A DNA stretch of 36,729 nucleotides, taken from UBA9547 sp044349205. GTDB lineage: Bacteria > Bacteroidota > Bacteroidia > Cytophagales > UBA9547. The translations under genes were made by a program, and so were the position numbers. Position 1 is the first letter of the stretch, and each line of letters begins with the position of its first letter. The notes below the pieces were generated by a model. That model did no database searches. It saw nothing but the letters and a program-made list of their open reading frames with translations, and had not been told where the DNA came from. Shown here piece after piece: positions 9,209 to 17,512 of this stretch. Location: assembly GCA_044349205.1 (NCBI GenBank), contig JBIKRJ010000003.1, forward strand, positions 1 through 36,729. The letters are read 5' to 3'.

Positions 9209-9910
9209 ATGAAAAAGATACTACTCTCTACGCTGCTTGTTTGTAAATTTATTTTAATTGCCTCGGCCGGCGACAAAATAAAATTGGGTATAAAACTTAC
9301 CCCTTGCCTATCATTTTCTAAAGTAACCGACAAAAAAGGAAGCGATGGTGCCGATTATTCCCAAAATGGTTCTTCCCTGCGCATGATAATTGGCCCTTTT
9401 GCCGATTTTGCCATCAACGACAACGTAACTTTTACTACCGGCATTTGGTATTCGCCAAGAGCCGTTTTTTTGTCTCGCAGTGTAAATAGCATCAGCGCCA
9501 AATCGCAGTACAACCTTCAATACATTATGTTGCCTGCCTATTTCAAATTTTACACCAACGAAATAGCCAACGACATGCGCTTGTACTTCACATTGGGTGG
9601 CACCCTAGATTTTAAAATTGCTGAAAAAAAAGTAGGCGATGACAATGTGGGGTTAAAAGACCCAATTGCTGTAAATGAGGACAAACCGTTGTTTAATTTC
9701 ATGGATGCCTCTATCCTTATGGCTACAGGGGTAGAGTTTAATTTGAAAGACGTGACCAATTTGTTTGTGGGCATTAGCTACAATCGCGGCTTGCTCAACA
9801 TCATCAATCCTTTTTTGAAATATGATATCAACGGTACATCTTACAAGCCCGCAGATTATCTTTCTATCAAGAACAATTTGCTTAGTCTCGACCTAGGGGT
9901 GAAGTTTTAA
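9209..9910 (+). CDS. Outer-membrane beta-barrel protein, PorT-like
   Basis: 233 aa. Residues 1-20 (MKKILLSTLLVCKFILIASA) form a signal peptide. The rest alternates amphipathic strands such as LGIKLTPCLSFSKV, MIIGPFADFAIND, FTTGIWYSP and LFVGISYNRGL, and ends in an aromatic residue (LDLGVKF), as outer-membrane barrels do. The pattern matches the PorT/OMP_b-brl_2 superfamily common in Bacteroidota. It probably sits in the outer membrane; its ligand or partner cannot be told. It lies 30 nt after tatC and 30 nt before the yfhO-type gene, so co-transcription is possible, although it has its own candidate -7 element. Confidence 0.75.
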   Translation: MKKILLSTLLVCKFILIASAGDKIKLGIKLTPCLSFSKVTDKKGSDGADYSQNGSSLRMIIGPFADFAINDNVTFTTGIWYSPRAVFLSRSVNSISAKSQYNLQYIMLPAYFKFYTNEIANDMRLYFTLGGTLDFKIAEKKVGDDNVGLKDPIAVNEDKPLFNFMDASILMATGVEFNLKDVTNLFVGISYNRGLLNIINPFLKYDINGTSYKPADYLSIKNNLLSLDLGVKF

Positions 9911-9940
9911 TACAAGTCGTTTTTTCTAAATATCTAGTCC

Positions 9941-12391
9941 ATGTTTTCTTCATTCTTCAAAAATAATCTCTCTCACATCATAGCCATTTTGGCGCTTTTC
10001 CTTGTCACTGTGGTGTATTTCAGTCCCATGGTGTTCGAGAAAAAAATACTGGTAACGGGCGACGTTATGCAGGGTGTAGGCGGAGCTCAAGAATTGGCCA
10101 ATTTTGAAAAAGAAACCAAAGACCAGTCTTTGTGGACCAACTCGCTTTTTTCGGGAATGCCTTCCATTATGGTGCATACCAACTATCCCAACAACCTCAC
10201 TCGCTTTATTTCGCCCATCCTTACACTTGGTTTGCCTCGTGGAGCCGATATGATATTTTTGGCCTTACTTGGTTTTTATTTGCTATTATCGGTGTATGGC
10301 ATTCGGCCTATTTTAGCAGCTGCAGGGGCATTTGCCTATGCTTTTTCCACCTACAGTATCGTTTCTATCGAAGCAGGACATTATTCAAAAGTAACTGCCA
10401 TGGCCTATGTGCCCATGGTGCTGGCCGGTGCCGTGTGTGCCTACCGAAAAAATTTGTGGGTGGGCTGTGGGATTTTAGCATTAGGCTTGGCCATGAACCT
10501 GCTTACCCGCCATGTGCAAATCACGTTTTACCTTTTCATCGCTCTGGGAATTTTCGCATTGAGTGAATTTATTTTCAGTATTCGCCAGGGTACTTGGAAA
10601 CGGTTTTTGTTGGTCTCTGTTGTTTTGGGCTTTTCGGCATGCATTGCCGTTGGCACCAATGCTGGCTATCTTATTTCTGTAAACGAATATGGACAATATT
10701 CCATTCGCGGAAAATCGGAACTTACCGCCAAAGATCCCGCTATCGCTTCCGAAGGTTTGGACAAAGACTACGCTTTCGATTGGAGTTATGCTCCCGTAGA
10801 AACCATGACCTTGCTTATACCACGTTTTTATGGCGGCTCCAGCAACGAAAACGTAGGAAAAAATTCTGTTACATACGAAACGCTTACTTCGAAAGGAGTT
10901 CCGGCAAGCAGTGCCAAAGATTTTACCAAATCGCTCCCCACCTACTGGGGGGAACTCCCTTTCACTTCTGGCCCATTGTACATTGGAGCCATTATTGTGT
11001 TTTTATTTGTTTTGGGTCTATTAGTAGCCGAAGGGACTTCCAAATATTGGCTATTGGCAGCCACGGTATTTTCGTTATTCCTTACTTGGGGAAAGAATTT
11101 CGAAACCTTCAATTATTTTTTGTTTGACCACTTGCCCTTGTTCAACAAGTTCAGGGCTGTGATGATGGCCATCGTCATTGCCCAACTTTGCATGCCTGTT
11201 TTGGCCTTGTTGGCTTTAGAAAACATCCTAAAATCGAAGGAAAACAAAGAAAAACTGAAAAAGAACTTGTTGGTCGCTTTCGGTATCACAGGGGGTGTTT
11301 GCTTAGTCGTGATGCTCATTTCGGGTTCTTTCGACTTCAGCAGTTCGGGCGATGTGAAAATGCTGGAAAATTTCAAAAGTATGACTGGCGATGCCGGATT
11401 TGCTCAGCAAATAATGGACGCCATTGTGTCCGACAGAGAATCTTTGATGCGTAGCGATGCCTTTCGTTCTTTCCTTTTCATTGCCCTGGTAGCGGGTATG
11501 GTGTATTTCTACCTTCTGGGCAAAATCAAAGAAAATGTGGTGGTGATAGGAGCTGCCGCCTTAATATTTCTCGACTTGTGGATGCTCGACAAAAATTATC
11601 TGAACAATGGAAACTTTCAAAAGAAAGGAACTAACACTTTTTTCAGCCCTTCTCTTGCCGACGAAGCCATAAAAAAAGATACTGCAATTAGCTATCGGGT
11701 GTACAATTTGAGCGCAAATCCTTTTACCGAAAACCGCACTTCTTATTTCCACAAGTCCATTGGTGGCAACAACCCGGCAAAACTGCGCCGTTATCAAGAC
11801 CTGATTGAAAGGCATTTAAGCAAAAACAACGAGAAAGTTTTAAGCATGCTCAATGCCAAATATGCCATTATTTCACCCGACCAGCCACCACAACTTCTAC
11901 CTGGCGCAATGGGAAATGCTTGGTTTGTAAGCGAAATAAAAAAAGTACAGAATCCCGACGAGGAAATTGTGGCGTTGGACAATTTCGAACCTGCCTACAC
12001 AGCGGTGGTGGATGTAAGCAAATTCAAAGTTACCGCCGACAAATTTGACAGCAGCTTATCCACCATTTCCCTAAAAGAATGTACCCCAAAATACCTGCGA
12101 TACATGAGTAATTCTTCCTCTGAGAAACTGGCCGTATTCTCCGAAATCTATTACCCACTAGGCTGGACAGCCACTATCGACGGAAAACCCGCCGACTTGA
12201 TTCGTGCTAACTATGTATTGCGTGCCATGTATATACCAGCAGGTACCCACACCATCGAAATGAAATTTGACTTGCCGAGCTATCATTTGGGCGAAAAAAT
12301 AAGCCTTGTGTGCTCGTTACTTTTAATAAGTTCTTTGTTGGGAATTGCAGTGGTGGAAATTATACCCAAGAAAAAGAAAACGGATGAATAA
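9941..12391 (+). CDS. YfhO-family polytopic membrane protein
   Basis: 816 aa. The first ~560 residues contain more than ten hydrophobic segments, with a large loop after the first (VTGDVMQGVGGAQELANF to LWTNSLFSGMPS) that is characteristic of Bacteroidota YfhO proteins. This is followed by a soluble segment with FSEIYYPLGWTATIDGKPA and GTHTIEMKF, and a last transmembrane helix before a Lys-rich tail. YfhO relatives in Firmicutes are linked to glycosylation of lipoteichoic acid and resemble GT-C glycosyltransferases. A role in glycan or lipid-linked sugar transfer is inferred here. The 3' end overlaps gmhA by 8 nt and a GT39-type gene follows, which supports a glycan context. Confidence 0.8.
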   Translation: MFSSFFKNNLSHIIAILALFLVTVVYFSPMVFEKKILVTGDVMQGVGGAQELANFEKETKDQSLWTNSLFSGMPSIMVHTNYPNNLTRFISPILTLGLPRGADMIFLALLGFYLLLSVYGIRPILAAAGAFAYAFSTYSIVSIEAGHYSKVTAMAYVPMVLAGAVCAYRKNLWVGCGILALGLAMNLLTRHVQITFYLFIALGIFALSEFIFSIRQGTWKRFLLVSVVLGFSACIAVGTNAGYLISVNEYGQYSIRGKSELTAKDPAIASEGLDKDYAFDWSYAPVETMTLLIPRFYGGSSNENVGKNSVTYETLTSKGVPASSAKDFTKSLPTYWGELPFTSGPLYIGAIIVFLFVLGLLVAEGTSKYWLLAATVFSLFLTWGKNFETFNYFLFDHLPLFNKFRAVMMAIVIAQLCMPVLALLALENILKSKENKEKLKKNLLVAFGITGGVCLVVMLISGSFDFSSSGDVKMLENFKSMTGDAGFAQQIMDAIVSDRESLMRSDAFRSFLFIALVAGMVYFYLLGKIKENVVVIGAAALIFLDLWMLDKNYLNNGNFQKKGTNTFFSPSLADEAIKKDTAISYRVYNLSANPFTENRTSYFHKSIGGNNPAKLRRYQDLIERHLSKNNEKVLSMLNAKYAIISPDQPPQLLPGAMGNAWFVSEIKKVQNPDEEIVALDNFEPAYTAVVDVSKFKVTADKFDSSLSTISLKECTPKYLRYMSNSSSEKLAVFSEIYYPLGWTATIDGKPADLIRANYVLRAMYIPAGTHTIEMKFDLPSYHLGEKISLVCSLLLISSLLGIAVVEIIPKKKKTDE

Positions 12392-12983
12392 CCAAGAAAT
12401 GATATTGGCCGAGCTAAAATCGGCTGCCGATGTACTGACACAATTTTTAGAAATAACCGAAAATTTGGCCAAAATAGAAAAAGCTGCCAAATGGATGCTG
12501 GAAGCCGTAAACAAAGGCGGGAAAATCATTTCCTGCGGCAATGGTGGTTCATCTTGCGATGCCATGCATTTTGCTGAAGAATTGACAGGTAAATACCGCG
12601 AGGACCGCAAGGCCATTCCTGCCATCGCCATTTCCGATCCTGGCTACCTTACTTGCGTTGGTAACGACTACGGTTTCGATTTTGCTTTTTCTCGTTTTTT
12701 GGAGGCCTTTGGCAACAAGGGCGATGTGCTGTTGGCCATTAGCACCAGCGGCGATTCGGGCAATGTGCTACGTGCTGCCAATGTGGCCAAAATGAAAGGC
12801 ATGAAGGTAGTAGCGCTCACAGGCAAAAATGGTGGCAAACTGGCCGAAAACTGCGATTTGGAAATACGTGTGCCTCACTTTGGCTATGCCGACCGTATTC
12901 AAGAGGTGCACATCAAAATCATCCACATCCTCATTTTTCTCATCGAAAAGGGCATTCAGCCAAGCAACGAACCGAAGGCGTAG
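12384..12983 (+). CDS. gmhA: Phosphoheptose isomerase (sedoheptulose 7-phosphate isomerase)
   Basis: Converts D-sedoheptulose 7-phosphate to D-glycero-D-manno-heptose 7-phosphate, the first step of ADP- or GDP-heptose synthesis for LPS or other surface glycans. It is a cytoplasmic SIS-domain enzyme. The product of 199 aa is close to the E. coli length of 192. The phosphate-binding SCGNGGSSCDAMHFAEELTG is present, with the catalytic Glu at E65. Q173 and H181 in the C-terminal IQEVHIKIIHIL correspond to E. coli Q172 and H180. ISTSGDSGNVLRA is the second SIS loop. The ATG at 12384 overlaps the end of the preceding gene in ATGAATAA, indicating translational coupling. Other heptose genes (hldE, gmhB) are not in the window. 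Confidence 0.92.
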   Translation: MNNQEMILAELKSAADVLTQFLEITENLAKIEKAAKWMLEAVNKGGKIISCGNGGSSCDAMHFAEELTGKYREDRKAIPAIAISDPGYLTCVGNDYGFDFAFSRFLEAFGNKGDVLLAISTSGDSGNVLRAANVAKMKGMKVVALTGKNGGKLAENCDLEIRVPHFGYADRIQEVHIKIIHILIFLIEKGIQPSNEPKA

Positions 12984-12993
12984 AAATAATCGC

Positions 12994-14484
12994 ATGCTTT
13001 TTCCCGAACTTTCTACTTCCATCTTGCCAAAAGATAGTTGGCTACATCGCATTCTGTGGTCATTTTTGGGTTTAGGAATTTTGTTGGTGGTGGCACAATA
13101 TGTGTACAACCGCAATTTGTGGATAGACGAGGCTGGTCTCGCCCTCAGCATCATCAGAAGAAGTTTTGATCAGCTAACACAACCATTGGACTACGATCAC
13201 GTGGCGCCTGTAGGTTTTTTAATGGCCACGCGACTTTCGGTAGCCTTCTTTGGTAAAGGCGAAATGGCACTTCGACTTTTCCCGCTCTTGTGTTATTTGA
13301 CGGCAATACCCTCTTTCTTTTTCTTATTGAACCGCTTCAAGCTCAACAAAACGTTGGTACTTGTAACGGTGGCTACCTTTTGCCTTTCCTTGTCGCTGAT
13401 ACGCTATGCCACCGAAATGAAGCAATACTCGTCCGATGTGCTGGTTGGCATTTTGATTGTATATGCCACGCTACGACTCGCCCTACAACGTGCTAAAAAC
13501 TTGGTTCTTTACGCCTTGATAGGGACAGTGGCGATTTGGTTTTCGAATATCTCCATCATTATGCTGGCAGTTTGTGGCCTATATGTCGCTTTCAAGCAAG
13601 GATACTTGCTAAAACAGTGGCAAGTAGCAATTCCTTTCATTGCTTGGCTTTTTTCTTTTTGTATATACTATTTTTACTTCATACATGGCCATCCTGCAAA
13701 AAAACTTATGCTCGATTATTGGGAAGATGCTTTCATGCCGACAAACCCTTTTTCGATGAAATTTTGGGGGTTTGTATTGACTAGTTTAAAAGGGATTTAT
13801 AGTTGGATGCTCGGTTTTGGCCCCTTTTGGTTTTTCCCTTTTTTACTTTCCTGCGCAGGTACTTGGTTTCTTTTACGTAGTAAACATTACTTGCTGTTGT
13901 ATTTTATTTTTGCTCCCATTGTTTGTCATCTTAGCCTTTCGGCATTAAAACTGTACCCCTTTTCCGAAAGGTTGATTTTATACTTGGCACCCTCTTTTAT
14001 TTTGCTTTACTGCATTGGTGCTTGGTTTTTGACCGAAATACTTATGGCCCGTTTCAATGCTATGCCTAAAGTTATGCTACTAACGCCCGTGTTACTGTGC
14101 TTTATTCCCTTGGCAAAACGTTACCCTATTCAAAGAGAGGAGATAAAAGAATGCCTGCAATTCATGCAAGAAAACAGCCAAAAAAAGGAAACTATTTATG
14201 TCTATTATTCGGCCAACATGGCTTACTTGTACTACACGGAAACTACGTTTTTCAATTTCGACAATGGAATTGTATTTGGAAAGATGTATCGTGAAAATCC
14301 GGCTCTATACATAAAAGAAATCTCAAGTATTAAGGGTAAAATATGGCTTCTCTTTTCACATGTGTATCCATTCGATACGAAAGAAAACGAGGAAAAATAC
14401 ATTTTGACCCATTTGCCAAATACCAAAACGCTGAAAAAACATACCAGTCGTGGCAGTAGTGTGTATTTGGTTGAAAGATATTGA
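12994..14484 (+). CDS. GT39/ArnT-like membrane glycosyltransferase
   Basis: 496 aa. An N-terminal transmembrane helix is followed by the NLWIDEAGLALSIIRRSF loop, whose acidic DE pair matches the catalytic loop-1 motif of PMT/ArnT-type GT-C enzymes, and then DYDHVAPVGFLMATRL. About ten more hydrophobic segments follow. A C-terminal soluble part (ETIYVYYSANMAYLYY onward) is typical of Bacteroidota members. It probably transfers a sugar from a polyprenyl-phosphate donor to a lipid or protein on the periplasmic side; donor and acceptor are unknown. The ATG at 12994 lies 10 nt after gmhA. The frame is open further upstream inside gmhA, but that extension reads like antigene sequence and lacks family features. 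Confidence 0.8.
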   Translation: MLFPELSTSILPKDSWLHRILWSFLGLGILLVVAQYVYNRNLWIDEAGLALSIIRRSFDQLTQPLDYDHVAPVGFLMATRLSVAFFGKGEMALRLFPLLCYLTAIPSFFFLLNRFKLNKTLVLVTVATFCLSLSLIRYATEMKQYSSDVLVGILIVYATLRLALQRAKNLVLYALIGTVAIWFSNISIIMLAVCGLYVAFKQGYLLKQWQVAIPFIAWLFSFCIYYFYFIHGHPAKKLMLDYWEDAFMPTNPFSMKFWGFVLTSLKGIYSWMLGFGPFWFFPFLLSCAGTWFLLRSKHYLLLYFIFAPIVCHLSLSALKLYPFSERLILYLAPSFILLYCIGAWFLTEILMARFNAMPKVMLLTPVLLCFIPLAKRYPIQREEIKECLQFMQENSQKKETIYVYYSANMAYLYYTETTFFNFDNGIVFGKMYRENPALYIKEISSIKGKIWLLFSHVYPFDTKENEEKYILTHLPNTKTLKKHTSRGSSVYLVERY

Positions 14485-14505
14485 ACTGACAAATCTGACT
14501 ACTAT

Positions 14506-16044
14506 ATGCAAGCAAAAACCTTTGGCAGCGCTCTTCAGGGAGTAAATGCACAACTTATCACCATTGAAGTGGACGTGGGGCAGGGCACTGGATTTTTCAT
14601 TGTGGGGCTGCCAGACAATGCCGTAAAAGAAAGCGGCCAACGAGTGGAAACGTCCATCAGAGCCTTGGGCTACAAAATGCCTCGCAACAAAACGGTGGTC
14701 AACTTGGCACCCGCCGACGTGCGCAAAGAAGGCTCGGCTTACGATTTGCCGATTGCACTGGCTATTTTGCAAGCTTCCGACCAAATGCATTGCCAAAATT
14801 TGGCAGAATACCTAATTATGGGCGAACTGGCCTTAGACGGGACACTGCGACCCATAAAAGGAGCTTTGCCTATTGCCATCGAAGCCCGCAAGCACCAATT
14901 CAAAGGCTTTATATTGCCCAAAGAAAATGCGGGCGAAGCCGCCATCGTAAACAACCTCGACATTATCGGGATTGAGACTTTGGAAGATGCAGTAGGTTTT
15001 TTGGAAGGCACACGAAACATAGAACCCCTAAAAGTCGATACGAGGGAAATTTTTTTCAATACTGTAAACGAATACGAAGTGGACTTTGCCCATGTGCAAG
15101 GACAAGAAAACATCAAAAGAGCATTGGAAATAGCCGCTGCTGGCGGACACAATGCCATTATGATTGGCCCACCAGGCGCCGGCAAAACCATGCTTGCCAA
15201 GCGCATTCCCTCCATTCTTCCGCCCTTGACCTTGAACGAGGCACTGGAAACTACCAAAATTCATTCGGTGGCAGGCAAAACCAAAGGCATGGCTTCCCTC
15301 ATTTCCCGAAGACCCTACCGAGCCCCACACCACACCATTTCCGATGCGGCTTTGGTGGGGGGTGGCTCCAACCCACAACCGGGCGAAATTTCTTTGGCAC
15401 ACCACGGTGTCCTATTCCTAGACGAACTGCCCGAGTTCAAACGCACGGTTTTGGAAGTATTGCGCCAACCACTCGAAGAACGCATGATTGCCATTTCACG
15501 TGCCAAGGTAGCCGTGGAATTTCCAGCCAACTTTATGCTAATAGCCAGCATGAACCCTTGTCCTTGCGGCTATTACAACCACCCCGAAAAAGAGTGCGTG
15601 TGCCCGCCTGGCACGGTACAAAAATATTTGAACAAAATCAGCGGGCCCCTCTTAGACAGAATTGACTTGCACGTAGAAGTCACCCCTGTTTCCTTCGACC
15701 AGATGACCTCTAACCGAGTACCCGAAAGCAGCGAAAAGATACGCGAAAGGGTGATTTTGGCACGTGAAATTCAAAGCAAGCGCTTCGAAGGGAAACAAAT
15801 CTATTCCAACGCCATGATGCCCAGCGAAATGGTAAAAGAAATTTGCCAAATAAACGAGGCGGGAAAAATCCTCATCAAAACAGCCATGGAACGCTTGGGC
15901 TTGTCGGCACGCGCGTACGACCGCATTCTGAAAGTCTCGCGCACCATTGCCGATTTGGCAGCCAGCGAAAACATCAAAGTAGAACACCTGGCCGAAGCCA
16001 TTCAATACAGAAGTTTGGACAGGGAAAGTTGGGGAGCGGTGTAA
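14506..16044 (+). CDS. comM: YifB/ComM family Mg-chelatase-like AAA+ ATPase
   Basis: 512 aa, the usual family length. The N-terminal ChlI-like domain begins with SALQGVNAQLITIEVDVGQG and FFIVGLPDNAVKES. The AAA+ core has Walker A GPPGAGKT at residues 221-228, LFLDELPEF as Walker B, and the family hallmark ASMNPCPCGYYNHP, followed by the C-terminal chelatase-like domain (LSARAYDRILKVSRTIADL). ComM relatives act as hexameric DNA helicases promoting branch migration during natural transformation; other YifB roles are poorly defined. The gene starts 21 nt after the glycosyltransferase gene. Its stop lies 8 nt from that of the convergent XRE gene. Confidence 0.93.
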   Translation: MQAKTFGSALQGVNAQLITIEVDVGQGTGFFIVGLPDNAVKESGQRVETSIRALGYKMPRNKTVVNLAPADVRKEGSAYDLPIALAILQASDQMHCQNLAEYLIMGELALDGTLRPIKGALPIAIEARKHQFKGFILPKENAGEAAIVNNLDIIGIETLEDAVGFLEGTRNIEPLKVDTREIFFNTVNEYEVDFAHVQGQENIKRALEIAAAGGHNAIMIGPPGAGKTMLAKRIPSILPPLTLNEALETTKIHSVAGKTKGMASLISRRPYRAPHHTISDAALVGGGSNPQPGEISLAHHGVLFLDELPEFKRTVLEVLRQPLEERMIAISRAKVAVEFPANFMLIASMNPCPCGYYNHPEKECVCPPGTVQKYLNKISGPLLDRIDLHVEVTPVSFDQMTSNRVPESSEKIRERVILAREIQSKRFEGKQIYSNAMMPSEMVKEICQINEAGKILIKTAMERLGLSARAYDRILKVSRTIADLAASENIKVEHLAEAIQYRSLDRESWGAV

Positions 16045-16052
16045 AATACCTC

Positions 16053-16271
16053 TTAAATCTCTTTGAAGAATTCAGAGATTGAAATGTTAAAGTATTTACA
16101 AACATCTTCAATGGTGGTGATGCTGATGTTTCGCTTTAGTGTTTCGATTCGACCAATGTGTATGCCAGTGTCATTATAGAAGTTCTCTTGGGTAAGCCCT
16201 TTTTCTTCTCTGAGTTCCTTTATCCTCAAAGCAATCTTACTTAAAAGTTCTTCGCTTTTACGCTTTCCCAT
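16053..16271 (-). CDS. Small XRE-family helix-turn-helix regulator
   Basis: 72 aa, essentially a single Cro/C1-type HTH domain: IALRIKELREEKGLTQENF, then a recognition-helix region (GIHIGRIETLKR), then ISITTIEDVCKYFNISISEFF. The layout resembles free-standing XRE repressors and restriction-modification controller proteins, but no R-M genes adjoin it. The start codon lies inside a perfect 14-bp palindrome, and a 14-bp-arm inverted repeat lies 29 nt upstream of it, so autoregulation is likely. The region is clearly more AT-rich than its flanks. It is convergent with comM and divergent from the lipoprotein gene. Confidence 0.85.
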   Translation of the reverse strand: MGKRKSEELLSKIALRIKELREEKGLTQENFYNDTGIHIGRIETLKRNISITTIEDVCKYFNISISEFFKEI

Positions 16272-16280
16272 TGCAATGGG
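16267..16280. promoter_or_regulatory. Perfect 14-bp palindrome over the XRE start codon
   Basis: CCCATTGCAATGGG is fully self-complementary and includes the ATG (16269-16271) of the XRE gene. It could be an operator or a translation-blocking hairpin. A 7-bp half-site can also arise by chance a few times in a window this size. Confidence 0.35.
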
Positions 16281-16299
16281 AAATACAAAGATTTGTCAA

Positions 16300-16333
16300 A
16301 ATTTATTAATGACTAAATGGTCATTAATAAATT
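16300..16333. promoter_or_regulatory. Probable operator: 14-bp inverted repeat between XRE and lipoprotein genes
   Basis: The left arm 16300-16313 (AATTTATTAATGAC) and right arm 16320-16333 (GTCATTAATAAATT) are perfectly complementary around a 6-nt spacer. The site lies upstream of both divergent genes. A near -7 element for the XRE gene (AATCTTTG on the minus strand, 16286-16293) lies between the repeat and the XRE start. The two-fold symmetry and the neighbouring HTH gene make it the best candidate binding site for the regulator. Confidence 0.6.
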
Positions 16334-16405
16334 ATCAATTATTATTGCATAAATAAGCGAAGGTGCAATTGCAAATGAGATTGATTCACACATAAAAAAA
16401 TAATT

Positions 16406-16753
16406 ATGAAATTTTATAATATCTTTAAAAGCGTAGTTTTCTTTTCGATATTCCTTTTATCTTCATGTGGTATTCGCAAAAATTATGATTCTTGTGACGA
16501 CCTAATAGAAAGTGTAAAAGGAGAAGAATATGATATACTAGTAAAGGAATGGGGTGAACCAGACCATAAGAGTGATTATTATAATAATGGGGATGCCTCA
16601 ATTGATGGTTTAGACCTCAGGATTGATGCAACTTGGTCTAGCAGCAAGGTTAATGTTAAAAATCAAAAAGAAATTACTCTTTACTTTGATGTAGTATTGA
16701 CTGGTTTTGGAGAATATCCACATAGAGTTATATTGATTAAAAATTGTAACTAA
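16406..16753 (+). CDS. Small unknown lipoprotein
   Basis: 115 aa. Residues 1-20 form a lipoprotein signal peptide ending in the lipobox LSSC, with C21 as the lipidated residue. The mature part (IRKNYDSCDDLIESVKGEEYDILVKEWG is its start, written here only by landmarks: DSCDDLIES, LVKEWGEPD, ITLYFDVVL, RVILIKNCN) is hydrophilic with several predicted strands. LVKEWGEPDHK recalls the start of SmpA/BamE-like small lipoproteins, in which a helix is followed by a WGxP turn, but this is only a weak resemblance. No family is recognised. It is AT-rich like the XRE gene: bases 16501-16560 are 21/60 G+C. It is followed by ruvC in convergent orientation. Confidence 0.7.
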   Translation: MKFYNIFKSVVFFSIFLLSSCGIRKNYDSCDDLIESVKGEEYDILVKEWGEPDHKSDYYNNGDASIDGLDLRIDATWSSSKVNVKNQKEITLYFDVVLTGFGEYPHRVILIKNCN

Positions 16754-16806
16754 TCGAAAGATTGAATTTCTTGAGTTATTACAATAGTATACGCCTGAGC
16801 CTTTTA

Positions 16807-17370
16807 TCAATTACGTTTCACCCTCTTCGGGTTTTCGGCCAAAAAGGCTTTCCAGCTAGTAGTTTTTGACACGGGGACTTTGCCTTGAAAATGGTGGCAA
16901 ACGGCCACTGCCAGGGCATCGGTGGCATCTAAAAATTCGGGGGTCTCGGTAAAATTCAAGAGGTTTTGCAACATGGCCGCCACTTGCTCTTTGGAAGCAT
17001 TTCCATTGCCGGTCACGGACATTTTCACTTTTTTTGGCAAGTATTCATGTACCGGTACATCGCGCGACAAAGCGGCAGCCACCGCCACGCCTTGCGCTCT
17101 TCCCAGTTTCAACATCGACTGCACGTTTTTGGCATAAAAAGGAGCTTCTATCGCCACCTCGTCTGGTAAATACTCGGAAATGACACGAATCACTGTTTCG
17201 TGTATTTTTTTAAGTTTCAGAAAATGGTCTTTGTATTTTTCCAAATGCAACACGCCCATTTGCAACACGACCATTGTACTGCCCCTTTGCTCTATAACGC
17301 CATACCCCATTACTTGCGTGCCCGGGTCTAGCCCCAAAATGATTTTCGATTTCTGCTCTTTTTGCAACAT
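16807..17370 (-). CDS. ruvC: Crossover junction endodeoxyribonuclease RuvC
   Basis: Resolves Holliday junctions with RuvAB during recombinational repair. The 187-aa product carries the four acidic catalytic residues of the RNase H-like fold: D15 in ILGLDPGTQ, E75 in VAIEAPFYAKN, and D148 and D151 in LDATDALAVAVCHH. KLGRAQGVAVAAA and the basic VKMSVTGNGNASKEQV are also typical. The ATG at 17370 is chosen over an in-frame TTG at 17379, because that TTG falls inside the candidate -7 element. The gene diverges from prfA and converges with the lipoprotein gene. ruvA and ruvB are not nearby. Confidence 0.95.
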   Translation of the reverse strand: MLQKEQKSKIILGLDPGTQVMGYGVIEQRGSTMVVLQMGVLHLEKYKDHFLKLKKIHETVIRVISEYLPDEVAIEAPFYAKNVQSMLKLGRAQGVAVAAALSRDVPVHEYLPKKVKMSVTGNGNASKEQVAAMLQNLLNFTETPEFLDATDALAVAVCHHFQGKVPVSKTTSWKAFLAENPKRVKRN

Positions 17371-17376
17371 GCTACA

Positions 17377-17384
17377 CAAATATA
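17377..17384 (-). promoter_or_regulatory. Candidate -7 promoter element (TATATTTG) for ruvC
   Basis: Exact TAnnTTTG match on the minus strand, ending 6 nt before the ruvC ATG. If used, the transcript would have almost no 5' leader. Confidence 0.45.
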
Positions 17385-17433
17385 GGGTATTAGGGCTTGG
17401 ATTAGGAACTAGAAAATTTGTTACTCAATTCAA

Positions 17434-17460
17434 ATGCTCTTAAACCTTTATTAAAAGCAT
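17434..17460. repeat. Imperfect 10-bp inverted repeat between ruvC and prfA
   Basis: ATGCTCTTAA (17434-17443) and TTAAAAGCAT (17451-17460) pair with one mismatch around a 7-nt spacer. They lie between the two divergent -7 elements, so a regulator-binding site is possible; no candidate protein is suggested. Confidence 0.35.
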
Positions 17461-17485
17461 AAAAACGAAAACCAATTATACTTCT

Positions 17486-17493
17486 TATCTTTG
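17486..17493 (+). promoter_or_regulatory. Candidate -7 promoter element (TATCTTTG) for prfA
   Basis: Exact TAnnTTTG match 19 nt before the prfA ATG. No clear TTTG -33 box is seen at 17-23 nt upstream. Confidence 0.5.
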
Positions 17494-17512
17494 AAGCCCA
17501 ATTTACCTCACC

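Noticed and set aside
12829..12993. N-terminal extension of the GT39-type gene into gmhA
   Set aside because: The 55 extra codons overlap gmhA, are rich in Arg, Ser and Cys, and lack family features; the ATG at 12994 follows gmhA by 10 nt.
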